This document shows, piece by piece, positions 45,427 to 55,241 of a stretch of 64,000 nucleotides of DNA. The stretch is from Legionella_A sp963772805 (GTDB lineage: Bacteria > Pseudomonadota > Gammaproteobacteria > Legionellales > Legionellaceae). The DNA lies in contig CAVYYU010000003.1 of NCBI GenBank assembly GCA_963772805.1, forward strand, positions 408,400-472,399, given 5' to 3'. A program made the position numbers and the translations under genes. How positions within the stretch are numbered: the first letter of the stretch is position 1; each line of letters starts with the position of its first letter. Below the pieces are notes generated by a model that saw only the letters and a program-made list of their open reading frames with translations, ran no database searches and had not been told where the DNA came from.

Positions 45427-46248
45427 TTAATAAATCGTATCACTAAAAACGGCCAGTAATTCATTCACATATAAACGCTTTCCAGCGTTGCAGCTAATCG
45501 AACGTTTGACAGGGAATGATTTGATTTTACTATAGCGGTATTGATGGCGGGTAAAATCGGTGTCGTGGTTGGAAATGACGACAGTGACCCCTTTTCCTGC
45601 GTACTCCATAGCCAGCTCAGCGAGTATAATTTGTTCTTGCTCACCAAATTTTTTATTGGTGTAGGATGAAAAATTAGAAGTTTGCGCGAGTGGTGAGTAG
45701 GGTGGATCGCAGTAAATTAAATCCCCTTGCTTAGCATAGGCAAATGTTTGACGAAAATCGCCGCGCACAAATTGAGCCTGCTGACTTTTATGATGGAAAT
45801 ATTGCATTTCGGCGCGTGGGAAATAAGGCTTGATATATCGGCCAAAAGGTACATTATAGATTCCCTGTTGGTTATAGCGACATAGACCATTGTAGCCATG
45901 TCGGTTTAGGTACAAAAATAACGCGGCTCTTTTACGCGAGTTACGACATTGGTTGAATTTTGTCCTTAATTGATAATAGACGGAGTCTTGATTATTACTC
46001 GGAGAGAATAATTTTTCGCAATAGTTGATAAATACATCGCCTTCGTTTTGCAAACAGTGAAAAAGTGCGATCAAATCCTGGTTTTCTTCGGCCAATAAAT
46101 AGCTTGAGTAGTCTGCATTCATAAAAATAGCGGCTGAACCCGCAAAGGGTTCGATCAAACGATTTGCCTCAGGGAATGAGGTCAAAATCATATCAATACA
46201 GCGGAACTTGTTTCCTGCCCACTTTAAAAATGGTTTTGTTTTGGTCAT
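45427..46248 (-). CDS. dam: Dam-type DNA adenine methyltransferase
   Basis: N6-adenine methyltransferase, D12 class. The target is probably GATC, but that is inferred from family. The start is placed at ATG 46248 (273 residues). The longer frame to 46335 has a non-family N-terminus. Motifs: FLKWAGNK at 7-14 and PFAGSA at 34-39 (both AdoMet-binding), and the catalytic DPPY at 181-184. No restriction endonuclease gene is adjacent, so it looks like a solitary methylase that may serve mismatch repair with mutS. Confidence 0.92.
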   Translation of the reverse strand: MTKTKPFLKWAGNKFRCIDMILTSFPEANRLIEPFAGSAAIFMNADYSSYLLAEENQDLIALFHCLQNEGDVFINYCEKLFSPSNNQDSVYYQLRTKFNQCRNSRKRAALFLYLNRHGYNGLCRYNQQGIYNVPFGRYIKPYFPRAEMQYFHHKSQQAQFVRGDFRQTFAYAKQGDLIYCDPPYSPLAQTSNFSSYTNKKFGEQEQIILAELAMEYAGKGVTVVISNHDTDFTRHQYRYSKIKSFPVKRSISCNAGKRLYVNELLAVFSDTIY

Positions 46249-46855
46249 ACATGGCGCTCTATTTATGAACAAAAAACACAGTAAGCTATGAGTGTTAAGT
46301 GTCATCATTAAATGCATAATGAAACTGGTGTGCAATTTTCTTACTACTTTATACTTTGTAACTAACTGATAATTTAATTATTTATATAATCATTCTGTAA
46401 AAAAACCTGCGTTGACAACGGTGAGAGCGGTTGTCAACGAGGTGGACTTAAGCAGTACCTAAGACCGTAATGAGGGGTTTCCTATTCTAAGAAATCGTGT
46501 CCTATCAGTCTTGTTACTTATATACACTCACCTGAAATATTTCCTTATGACCCGCCTATAATAACTGAAGTGACCTTTCTTATTACCATGCTAATATTCC
46601 TCAATTAGTGTATCGAAGTCATTGTATAATTTGCGCAGGCATTAATATCTTTTAATTATTAGCCTATCATACTACTCTGAAAAATTCAGTAGGTAACATC
46701 TAATCCACCGACTCAAGTCGAATCAATATACTTGTATTACCATTATTTGCCAGGGTCCTATGATGAGCGAAATAATTTAGTAAGCTCATTCACGAAATCT
46801 ATCGGCAAATCAAAAAAATTAAATCATACTTATATGCAGTACATAAGACCTATAT
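46249..46855. other. 607-base gap with one palindromic site
   Basis: AT-rich, without a supportable gene. CGTTGACAAC (46410-46419) and GTTGTCAACG (46430-46439) form a ten-base inverted repeat with a ten-base spacer, which could be an operator or a small terminator. It lies upstream of both the dam and membrane-protein ends, so no target is assigned. Confidence 0.5.
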
Positions 46856-47614
46856 TTACATTTCAAATCTCCCAAGCATACTGATACGAAGGGACCTTGA
46901 AAGATATTTTTTTATTTTTTTAGAATAAAAATATATCGAATTACTGGCCAAATCAATAAGAACGTAAATACCCGCTATGCCTGATGGGAAATTCGCGGTT
47001 GTGGGATAGCTGGGATGGTTACCCAATGTTGTGTACCACGACCAAGTGGAAAACAGAGTACCGAAAAACTCCAGATAATAAACCATGACAAACATACTGA
47101 GATAAAATAGCTTCTTTTTTCTAAAACGAAGGATGGATAAAAAAACAACATAACAAATAAAGCCGCCGATATCTTTCAATACTAATAGAGACATAAGGCT
47201 GGCTATAAATGCAAATTTCGCGCAAATTTTTTCTATTACCTGACGATGATGCCATATAACTGGTTGCTTACAAATATTATAAATAGTCGCATATATAATG
47301 GCATGTCCTAACGGAATGTATAAGGGAATATTTTTTAAGCGATATTCGTAAAGCGTTAACAGTAAAGACCCAATTATCTCAGCAAATAGACCAGATAACG
47401 TTATTATTAATATTAAGAAATACAGTCTGCGTTTAGCGAAAAGTAAAAAAAGGCTATAAAAAAAGGCCATAATAACATTAGATATATCTTGTCCGAAGGA
47501 AATATATGCCGATAACCACTGACTGTCTATATACAAAAATAAGGGGGTGCCTAACACTATAATAAAAATTTCAAAGACAACCAAGATGTTGTGGTGGTTA
47601 GTGGAAGACTGCAT
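46856..47614 (-). CDS. multi-spanning membrane protein, unknown function
   Basis: A 252-residue protein with about seven hydrophobic segments. Polar loops include LYIPLGHAIIYATIY and the aromatic stretch WSWYTTLGNHPSYPTTANFPSG, followed by a basic C-terminal tail. The loop pattern is reminiscent of integral membrane enzymes of lipid or carotenoid metabolism, but I cannot name a family. AT-rich like its accessory surroundings. Confidence 0.6.
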   Translation of the reverse strand: MQSSTNHHNILVVFEIFIIVLGTPLFLYIDSQWLSAYISFGQDISNVIMAFFYSLFLLFAKRRLYFLILIITLSGLFAEIIGSLLLTLYEYRLKNIPLYIPLGHAIIYATIYNICKQPVIWHHRQVIEKICAKFAFIASLMSLLVLKDIGGFICYVVFLSILRFRKKKLFYLSMFVMVYYLEFFGTLFSTWSWYTTLGNHPSYPTTANFPSGIAGIYVLIDLASNSIYFYSKKIKKYLSRSLRISMLGRFEM

Positions 47615-47730
47615 AAAGCCTCATTTTGGAGTCCATTGTCAAAGATAATACCCGGTTGGTTCTAATAATGCAGCTGGATACAGAATTATTAATGGGATAT
47701 CCTGAACCAATACATTTATAAGCTAATCAA

Positions 47731-48237
47731 ATGCCTACAATACCCTTTCAAAACATGAAAAACCAGATTCAAAAGTTTATAACTAATCCTACTATTTATG
47801 TTGCTGCGGTCATTGGGACATTGGCAGGTGTTATTTCTGGTGGAACTATTGGGCTTGTATCAGGTGGCTTTATTGGTTATCAGTTCAAAATATCTAATGG
47901 TTGCGGTATGTATCTTCTGAAGATGAATGCTGATATTACTTTGGGCTGTTTTATTGGTCTTATGTTGGGCGGGTTTATGGGTGGCATTTTTACGGGGGGG
48001 AGCACCATCTATAAAATGTATAATAAAACTTATAAAGTCCGCAGATTATCTTATAAAAATATCACACGCGTGTTATTAGATTCTTTGAGTATTAGCATCG
48101 AAATATCAATCGGAATGTATTTGGGTGCAGTTATTGGTGGTATGAAATCGCCGGGGATAGGTTCTCTTGGTGGCGCTTTTTTAGGCGCTCTCTTGATGTT
48201 ATTTACAACCTCATTAGAAAAAAAGCAAAAAAAATAA
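47731..48237 (+). CDS. glycine-rich membrane protein, unknown function
   Basis: A 168-residue protein with four hydrophobic segments arranged as two similar Gly-rich hairpins (about 24-50 and 68-90; then 122-140 and 143-160). The repeated GxxxG spacing suggests tightly packed helices or a glycine-zipper pore. The tail is Lys-rich (EKKQKK). No family is recognised. It is divergent from the preceding membrane-protein gene. Confidence 0.6.
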   Translation: MPTIPFQNMKNQIQKFITNPTIYVAAVIGTLAGVISGGTIGLVSGGFIGYQFKISNGCGMYLLKMNADITLGCFIGLMLGGFMGGIFTGGSTIYKMYNKTYKVRRLSYKNITRVLLDSLSISIEISIGMYLGAVIGGMKSPGIGSLGGAFLGALLMLFTTSLEKKQKK

Positions 48238-48558
48238 GAGTTGGCATCCGGCATCTGGCATTTTATCGTGTTGATAAAAAATAGTAATGATCGTCATGGG
48301 TTAGAGCACACATTTCTGTTATTTTGGAAAAGTGTTAACGATGTACAAAATTACCCTCATTGCTTACTGAATAGACCCTATAGATATAGAGAACGTGCCG
48401 CACGGGCCAGGCGAAATCATGTCCCTTAAAATTTTGGTGTGTTTAGACATGTCGCCATTAATATGTTATGTAACTATAATTATGTACAATCTAAAGTGCT
48501 GTAATATATTATAAGCACCGAGGTGTTTGGCCTGCTCAATCCCTTGTCGCTTAATCTG
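48238..48558. other. 321-base gap, no clear gene
   Basis: It contains only a short frame at 48241-48429, rich in Arg/Leu and without a ribosome site. No terminator or repeat stands out. Confidence 0.4.
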
Positions 48559-49746
48559 TTATATAGAGGCGATGATCAACAAAACTATGGCAATAATACC
48601 TACTAACGCCAAACTGAGGTTACCGCCGGGCAGTGTCATAACGCCATCTGTAGTTGCCATTTTTCGCCCACGCCAGGCCATAATGGCTGGTAGGAGTAAT
48701 AATAAAATGACACAACAAACACCGGCATAACTAAATGCTTGCAAATAGATACCTGGATTGATTAAAACCACTGCCAATGGCGGGATAAACGTCAAGGCCA
48801 AAATGAATTTACCTTGACCACCCGCTTTTTTAAGCTTCAAGCCATCGGCGAGAAAATCAAACAAGCCAAGAGACACGCCAAGAAAGGCGGTAAGCATGCA
48901 GATTGAGGTGAAAAATCCAAAAAATCCTGTGATCCATTTGCTTTGAACAGCTTTGCTCAAAGCATAGGTTAAGCCGCTGATGGCATGGTCACTGTCCATC
49001 AAATTCATTAAACCGTTGCTGCCTTCGCGCTCGACAACGCCCATAATTACAGCCTCCCAGATAATATAACAAACCAGCGGAATGAGTGAGCCAAATATAA
49101 TTACTTTACGTAAGGTGCGAACATCATCATTGAAATACTCACGCAGACTGGGGACGATTGATGCGAAGCCAAAGGATGTAATCAAAAGCATCAGACTGCC
49201 GGTGATTGCCTGTAACGAACCACCTTGCCACGTTGGTGCTTTGATGTGGGGACTGATAATAATCACTAGCAAGATATATACTCCGAGTTTGCCAAACATT
49301 AGCCCACGATTAACATAATCAACGGTACGAATGCCGCCATAGATCACGAGGCTAAAGAGCAGAGTGAAGAGTAAAGATGTAATCCAGCTAGGTAAATCAA
49401 TGTGAATTTGATGCAATAGACTATTGAATACATCGCTGCCACCGGAAATGTATGCGGCCAGCAGGGTGTATAACAAAAGCAGGTAAGTTACCCAGGCAAT
49501 AATCTGTCCTGGTAGCCCTAGAGTTGATTTCGCCATAGAAACCATATTACTGCCTGCCGGCAGCCGCAAATTGACCTCAAGAATTAACAAAGCCCCTACC
49601 GTCATTACCAACCAACACGAGATCAGGAAAAAAATAGAGTTGGTGATGCCAGCTTCCGCAGTTGACACGGGTAGTGCCAGCATGCCGCCTCCAATAGAGG
49701 TTCCTACGATAAGTAATATACCGCCAATGAGTTTGGAGTTAGGCAC
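48559..49746 (-). CDS. aromatic amino-acid permease (TyrP/Mtr family), copy 1
   Basis: Proton-coupled importer of the HAAAP family, 395 residues and about 11 membrane segments. The opening GGILLIVGTSIGGGMLALP is the conserved substrate-binding helix, and SFGFASIVPSLREYF is the other family marker. It lies downstream of a closely related copy (49842-51017) on the same strand. Substrate (tyrosine, tryptophan or phenylalanine) is not predictable by eye. Legionella carries several such paralogues. Confidence 0.9.
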   Translation of the reverse strand: MPNSKLIGGILLIVGTSIGGGMLALPVSTAEAGITNSIFFLISCWLVMTVGALLILEVNLRLPAGSNMVSMAKSTLGLPGQIIAWVTYLLLLYTLLAAYISGGSDVFNSLLHQIHIDLPSWITSLLFTLLFSLVIYGGIRTVDYVNRGLMFGKLGVYILLVIIISPHIKAPTWQGGSLQAITGSLMLLITSFGFASIVPSLREYFNDDVRTLRKVIIFGSLIPLVCYIIWEAVIMGVVEREGSNGLMNLMDSDHAISGLTYALSKAVQSKWITGFFGFFTSICMLTAFLGVSLGLFDFLADGLKLKKAGGQGKFILALTFIPPLAVVLINPGIYLQAFSYAGVCCVILLLLLPAIMAWRGRKMATTDGVMTLPGGNLSLALVGIIAIVLLIIASI

Positions 49747-49841
49747 TTGGATACCGCCATATTTGATTAAAAATAATGCAATATGATAATTTAAAATTCA
49801 TTTTATGTCAATCTTTGGCCATAGGAATTTTATAGGGTTGA

Positions 49842-51017
49842 TTATATAGCAATAAATAGCAGGATTAGCGAGCAAAAGATCACCAGCAATTGCATCGCTT
49901 TACCGCCAGGAACAATGTATGCCGGTTTAAAGTGTTTCCTGCCAAAATAAGACATTAGGGCCGGTAACAACAGTAATAAAATAACACAAAAAAAACCAGC
50001 GTAATTTAAGGCATGGATATAGGCTCCTGGATAGTATATGACAATCAGCAGGGGGGGTAAAAACGTCAACATAAACAGTACAAAACCTTCTTTACCCTGT
50101 TGAGCTATATTAAGTCCATCCCCTAAAAAGCTGATAAGGCATAAGGACACGCCGAGGAAAGCAGTGAGCATGCAAATGGAGGTGAAAAAATTAAATAGGG
50201 AGCTAATAACCGGATTATGCACCGTATTCGCCAGTATTGTTGCAAGGGACGTTGTGGTGTGCTCGTCATGCATTAATGCCATCAGGCCAGGGTTCCCTTG
50301 AGCGGGTAGACTACCCATGATCACGGCATCCCAGGCTAGATAACACAACAGCGGGATCAGTGAACCGAGTAAAATTACTTTTTTTAATAATGGCACGTTG
50401 TCATTGAAATACTCCCGCAGATTGGGAACAATAATCGCAAAACCAAATGAGGTAATTAAAATCATTATTGTGCTTGTTATGTGGCTAACATCGCCGCTTT
50501 GAATATTCTCAATATGAATAAAAGGGGCGATTAAAACGACAAGAATTAAAAAAACACCCAGTTTGGCAAACATCAAGCCACGATTAAAAAAATCAACTCG
50601 ACGGATGCCACCATATACGACCAGTCCAAATACCAGCGTAAATAGTGTGGTTAACTGCCATTGGTGGGCTTGTACATGCAGCAATTGCAATACTCCGCCC
50701 AACACATCAGCACCACCTGAGATGTAGGCAGACAGCAAGGTATAGAGCAAAAAAAGATAACATAACCAAGCGACGAACAACCCCGGTGTACCAAGTGTTG
50801 TCGCCGCCATGGAAACCATATTTTTTCCGGGTGGCAGGTAGAGATTAACTTCCAGAATGAATAATGCGCCCAAAGTCATGATGACCCAACATAACAATAG
50901 GAAAATAGACGACTGCCAAAAACCTGTGGCCGCGTTGGCAACGGGTAGTGCAAGCATGCCTGCACCAATTGAGGTGCCTACTATAAGTAAAATGCCGCCT
51001 ATAAACCTGGATCTCAT
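49842..51017 (-). CDS. aromatic amino-acid permease (TyrP/Mtr family), copy 2
   Basis: A 391-residue paralogue of the downstream gene. The start is at ATG 51017 (MRSRFIGGILLIVGTSIGAGM). An upstream in-frame start at 51056 would add 13 untypical residues. It shares the same conserved blocks (GTSIGAGMLALP, SFGFAIIVPNLREYF), which indicates tandem duplication. The 95-base spacing to the copy downstream is compatible with one transcript. Confidence 0.9.
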   Translation of the reverse strand: MRSRFIGGILLIVGTSIGAGMLALPVANAATGFWQSSIFLLLCWVIMTLGALFILEVNLYLPPGKNMVSMAATTLGTPGLFVAWLCYLFLLYTLLSAYISGGADVLGGVLQLLHVQAHQWQLTTLFTLVFGLVVYGGIRRVDFFNRGLMFAKLGVFLILVVLIAPFIHIENIQSGDVSHITSTIMILITSFGFAIIVPNLREYFNDNVPLLKKVILLGSLIPLLCYLAWDAVIMGSLPAQGNPGLMALMHDEHTTTSLATILANTVHNPVISSLFNFFTSICMLTAFLGVSLCLISFLGDGLNIAQQGKEGFVLFMLTFLPPLLIVIYYPGAYIHALNYAGFFCVILLLLLPALMSYFGRKHFKPAYIVPGGKAMQLLVIFCSLILLFIAI

Positions 51018-51113
51018 GGCGTACCTTGTTAGTAAAGGAATTAAAGATAGTAACAAAATTGGTACAACGTTTCACTGATTCTGTCCCGCGCCATCTCAAC
51101 TTGCACCCATCTC

Positions 51114-51187
51114 CAAGTTATTTTTCGGTCAAAAAATGGTCGAATTGGCGGTACTTTTTATGCGTTTTTTTACCGAAAAATAACTTG
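51114..51187. repeat. long inverted repeat upstream of the permease pair
   Basis: CAAGTTATTTTTCGGT (51114-51129) and ACCGAAAAATAACTTG (51172-51187) are perfect 16-base complements. After one mismatch the stem continues with A6 (51131-51136) pairing with T6 (51165-51170), giving a 22-base-pair stem around a 28-base loop. It lies in the gap between the OmpA-like gene end and the first permease start. It could be a leader attenuator, a terminator or a small mobile repeat. Confidence 0.75.
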
Positions 51188-51309
51188 AATGGGAATGCAT
51201 TCTGAGCGTCACAGAATAGAACCAGTGAAATGTTGTACCAGGTGTTGTCGACAATTTTGGCGAACTATAAAAAAATAGCTCGCCTGTCTACATTCGTTTT
51301 ATTTTGCCT

Positions 51310-52017
51310 TTACTTCATCACGCCAAAGTAGGATGCGAGCCGAGACGGTGGAACGTTTGGTGCGTTGACGATTTGGATCTCCAAACGACGATTATATGCA
51401 CTGCCGTGGATCAGTTTGTTATCACCAATGGTGTTTTTATCGGCATAGCCTTCAGCCTGGAGCCGCTGCGCTTGGATGTCGTTTGCCCATAGGAAAGTCA
51501 GCATCGCTTCAGCTCGAGCCTGGGATAGCATTTTTTTATGGTGCCTTGATCCGACATTATCAGTAAATCCAGCGACATAAATGGTGGAGTCTGGATAGTA
51601 TTTAAGCAGCCTAAGGATGCTGATTAGTCCTGGATAACAGATGTCGTTTAAGTGTGGGGTATCAAAGACAAAGTAGTGGTCGGTTGGCACAACCACGGTT
51701 GAGGTATTGCCATATTCGATAAATTGTATGTCCTGTTGGCTTAACTCTTTAATGATAGCTCTTTTACTGTTTTTGCTAACAGCGATAGCCGCGCCAGTCA
51801 GGGCACCAATTGCTAGACCTGTACTTGCCGTTCCCGCGACCGTTCCAATAACCCAGCCAGCACCCGCGCCAACACCGGTACCAAAGGCAGTTTGTCTTAG
51901 GGTGCGCTTATCTTCATTAAAATTATTATAAGGAGGATGAAAACAGCCGGTTAATGTCGAAAACAACAAACTGAAGCAGACGATGCGCCCAGCAGAGGTC
52001 TTTACAGACATTTTCAC
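51310..52017 (-). CDS. OmpA-family outer-membrane lipoprotein (C-OmpA type)
   Basis: A 235-residue lipoprotein. The signal peptide ends in LTGC with C25 as the lipid site. A Gly/Ala-rich stretch (about 43-80) may be a membrane-inserted glycine zipper. The OmpA-C peptidoglycan-binding domain occupies about 125-222, including VAGFTDNVGS and LSQARAEAMLTFL. It resembles the CmpA-like proteins of Legionella and Coxiella. DotK/IcmN has a similar plan but is shorter, so a secretion-system role is not claimed. Confidence 0.82.
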   Translation of the reverse strand: MKMSVKTSAGRIVCFSLLFSTLTGCFHPPYNNFNEDKRTLRQTAFGTGVGAGAGWVIGTVAGTASTGLAIGALTGAAIAVSKNSKRAIIKELSQQDIQFIEYGNTSTVVVPTDHYFVFDTPHLNDICYPGLISILRLLKYYPDSTIYVAGFTDNVGSRHHKKMLSQARAEAMLTFLWANDIQAQRLQAEGYADKNTIGDNKLIHGSAYNRRLEIQIVNAPNVPPSRLASYFGVMK

Positions 52018-52311
52018 TCCCTTGATAATGTAATTTTTCCATTATTAAGCATCCCTAGGTATTTCGCAATCAAGACTTGTTGAATTTACATCTCTGAGCG
52101 CTATTATCATGAGCAATTTCTTATAATTGTATAAAATTACGACAAAGAACTTATACGGGGAATCGTCTAGTTATAGATTACTGATTCATCGTTAGATTAT
52201 TTTATTTATGTAATTCTATTTGGGTTCATTTTACCCGATGATAGAACGTAATTGATTTGCAAATGGTCAACTGCTATGCTTTTCTGAGCGCTTAAATAAG
52301 GACATTTAACC

Positions 52312-54195
52312 TTGAGTCAAACAGAAACACCCGCACGACAACCTTTTTTTTACCTGTCGCTGGCCGCACTGGGGGTGGTTTATGGTGACATTGGTACCAG
52401 CCCCTTATACGCCATGCGTGAGTCACTTGATGGACTGCCTATTAACCTAACAAACATCCTCGGCATTTTGTCGCTTATTTTTTGGTCGCTGATACTGATT
52501 ATTTCCTTCAAATATTTAGTTATTTTATTTCGTGCAGACAACGATGGTGAGGGTGGTATCCTCGCTTTGTTAGCGCTTTTAAAGCAATTTACAAAAACAA
52601 AGTTATTTTTCATCCTTGGTATATTTGGCGCAGGTTTACTGCTTGGCGATGGTATGTTAACTCCAGCAATATCAGTGTTAAGTGCTATTGAGGGGATAAA
52701 TGTTATTGTTCCATCACTTTCTCATTGGGTTATACCGCTCACAGTTATCATCTTGATTGGTTTGTTTTCGGTACAGTCGTTTGGTACTGCAAAGATAGGA
52801 TTTTATTTTGGTCCTATTATTTTCATTTGGTTTGTGACGCTGGCTGTATTGGGATCGATTCAAATTATTGATAATCCAGTGGTACTTCAAGCCGTTAATC
52901 CATGGTATGCAGTACAATTTTTCCGTGAGAATGGCTGGACAGGTTATGCTCTTTTGGGTGGGGTGTTTCTGGTTGTGACCGGAGGAGAAGCACTTTATGC
53001 TGATCTGGGACATTTTGGTAAAGGACCTATCCGTATAAGCTGGTTTACGATAGCTTTACCAGGATTATTGCTGAACTATTTTGGCCAAGGCGCTTACCTC
53101 TTAGAGCATCCTGAAGCAATTGTGAATCCTTTCTATTTGCTTGCTCCGAGGTGCTTGGCTGTGCCGTTGCTGATTATGGCCACAATGGCTACTATTATTG
53201 CATCACAAGCCGTGATTTCCGCAACGTTTTCATTAACCAGACAAGCTGTACTGCTGGGGTTATATCCGCATCTACCTATCGTGCAAACATCGGATGTAAC
53301 AAGAGGGCAAGTTTATATTCCACAAACTAATTTAATCTTGGCTCTTGGTACATTGGTGTTAATCCTAACATTCAAAAACTCAAATGCCTTGGCGCACGCA
53401 TACGGGATCGCTGTCAATCTTGATATGATCCTGACTAGCTTTTTAGTCTTTTTCTTAGCTATTAAAAAGTGGCATTGGAATGCGTTCATGGTCGTGTGTA
53501 TCTTTTTATTTATGGGTTTCATCGACATCTCATTTTTAGGCGCGAATATTCAAAAACTAATGACAGGTGGCTGGGTTCCTATCCTGTTTGCATTGGCATG
53601 TGCGCTAGTTATGTATACTTGGAATAGTGGTCGGCTTTATTTACAAAAAACCTATTATATGCAGCAACCTGAAATTTTGAAGATGATAAAACAATTGGAT
53701 TATAAAAGTCTGCATCGCCTGCCAGATACAACGGCAATTTTTATTACTGATATATATGATAAAAGCGGTGGTAGTTTTCTCCATTTTTTAAAATTGATTC
53801 GAACATTGCCAGAACGCATTTTGATTGTGAATTATACGGTTGAAAATATACCTTATGTTAATTCATCAGATCGCTTTGAAATCACCAGTCTGAAGGAAAA
53901 TATTTGTCAATTAACGCTGCATTATGGGTTTATGGATACGGTATCCGTGCCACAGGCATTGTATGTCGCTAATGACCGGGAGCTTCTACCTTTTCCTGTC
54001 AATATTAATACCACCACGTATCTAATCGAAATCCCCAATGTTGTGGCATCGCGAAAATATAAATCACTGCGATTTTTCTGGCTGGAGAAACTGTTTGCAA
54101 TTTTGGTGCGGAATTATTCTGCTAATTTAAATATTGAGTTTTACCAGGTGCCTTTTAACAGAACTATTGCTATAGGCACCTATTACATTATTTAA
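52312..54195 (+). CDS. kup: low-affinity potassium uptake protein Kup
   Basis: K+ symporter of 627 residues. It starts with TTG at 52312, with AAGGAC upstream. The opening ALGVVYGDIGTSPLYA is the family signature, and DNDGEGGILALLALL is the second. About twelve membrane segments are followed by a cytoplasmic C-terminal domain (about 480-627). The end overlaps the convergent DUF1460 gene by four bases. Confidence 0.95.
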   Translation: MSQTETPARQPFFYLSLAALGVVYGDIGTSPLYAMRESLDGLPINLTNILGILSLIFWSLILIISFKYLVILFRADNDGEGGILALLALLKQFTKTKLFFILGIFGAGLLLGDGMLTPAISVLSAIEGINVIVPSLSHWVIPLTVIILIGLFSVQSFGTAKIGFYFGPIIFIWFVTLAVLGSIQIIDNPVVLQAVNPWYAVQFFRENGWTGYALLGGVFLVVTGGEALYADLGHFGKGPIRISWFTIALPGLLLNYFGQGAYLLEHPEAIVNPFYLLAPRCLAVPLLIMATMATIIASQAVISATFSLTRQAVLLGLYPHLPIVQTSDVTRGQVYIPQTNLILALGTLVLILTFKNSNALAHAYGIAVNLDMILTSFLVFFLAIKKWHWNAFMVVCIFLFMGFIDISFLGANIQKLMTGGWVPILFALACALVMYTWNSGRLYLQKTYYMQQPEILKMIKQLDYKSLHRLPDTTAIFITDIYDKSGGSFLHFLKLIRTLPERILIVNYTVENIPYVNSSDRFEITSLKENICQLTLHYGFMDTVSVPQALYVANDRELLPFPVNINTTTYLIEIPNVVASRKYKSLRFFWLEKLFAILVRNYSANLNIEFYQVPFNRTIAIGTYYII

Positions 54196-55178
54196 TATTT
54201 TATTCTACAGTCTTGTGAAAGGGGCTGCTGCGGCACTACAACCTGGATGTTGATGCCTTTTACAGTTGGACTTTTTTGCATGTCATGCAGATAGTCTACC
54301 AAAGGAGTGTCGACAACTATGTGACCCTCAATGGTTGAGGCTTCACGAAACATCAAAATACCCTTATCCCAAATCGCAAAACCCAGATGTGATACGTTCA
54401 GGTTAGTACCGATTTGTTTATGCAGATCCCAATTGGGACGAACAATTTCAATAATAGCTGCATTAGGGATTTGTTTGAACAAATACCCGTTTGCTTTTCC
54501 TGAACCATCAAACAATGCCGTTAAGGGAATGTACGGAATAGAAGATAAGACGATTTTCAGCTTACTGCCTTCTGCTTTTAGCGCAGCTAGGCGCTTGGCT
54601 TGCTCTGTTGCATTAATGTTCTTGACGCGAATGTGACTTAAGTCAAAATGCTGATACCACGCTGGTTTGTTAATAAGTGCGGTAGCAATTTTTGCCACGG
54701 GTTGCTTTTGTTCATTAAGCAGCGTTGTAGTGATATCTTTAAGAAAGCCTTGGCGTTGATTATTCTTATTCCAGTCAAGACAGGTAAAATGATTGCGTTC
54801 AGTAAACGTAACGTGTCCATCACGATAGCGAACTTGATGGATACATTGATTAAATGCCTGTGCGTCGCTGGCTAAGGCCAGCGCTAATACCGTATCTACA
54901 TAAGTTTCGCAGTCAAAAGCATCGAGGCGGTAGAGTGGTGATTGATCATATTGACCTTTAGCGCCTTCGCCTAACGCACCCAACAAATAAGGCCTGCCCA
55001 GAAAGCGCTTGCTGATATCAGTAATTCTGGAAGACATGTCTGATGTCGGCATGTTATTAAGGCTGTGATATAGTTGTACGATTGCTTTATCTGCGGGTGA
55101 TTCTTGATTCGCGATGAGTTGCTGCGAGATAAAGATGAGGCACAAGATGAGAAGTAGTTGTTTACATGAGTAGGACAT
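54192..55178 (-). CDS. DUF1460 family protein, NlpC/P60-like amidase fold
   Basis: A 328-residue exported protein. A signal peptide spans about residues 1-24. The catalytic cysteine is probably C90 in DAFDCETYVD, and the block VRYRDGHVTFTERNHF follows. DUF1460 proteins are papain-like and are thought to cut peptidoglycan peptides or related amides in the periplasm. The substrate is unknown here. The gene is divergent from spmA. Confidence 0.8.
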   Translation of the reverse strand: MSYSCKQLLLILCLIFISQQLIANQESPADKAIVQLYHSLNNMPTSDMSSRITDISKRFLGRPYLLGALGEGAKGQYDQSPLYRLDAFDCETYVDTVLALALASDAQAFNQCIHQVRYRDGHVTFTERNHFTCLDWNKNNQRQGFLKDITTTLLNEQKQPVAKIATALINKPAWYQHFDLSHIRVKNINATEQAKRLAALKAEGSKLKIVLSSIPYIPLTALFDGSGKANGYLFKQIPNAAIIEIVRPNWDLHKQIGTNLNVSHLGFAIWDKGILMFREASTIEGHIVVDTPLVDYLHDMQKSPTVKGINIQVVVPQQPLSQDCRIKY

Positions 55179-55241
55179 AAGTATTAAATTTGGCCAGTAA
55201 AAAAACGATATGATAACTTGTAATGCTGTTGGAGGACAACA

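Noticed and set aside
48241..48429. Short frame in the gap before the permeases
   Set aside because: It has no ribosome site, is Arg/His-rich, and shows no sign of a conserved protein.
51310..52017. Assigning the OmpA lipoprotein as DotK/IcmN of the Dot/Icm system
   Set aside because: It shares only the general lipoprotein plus OmpA plan, is longer, and no other dot/icm gene is adjacent.
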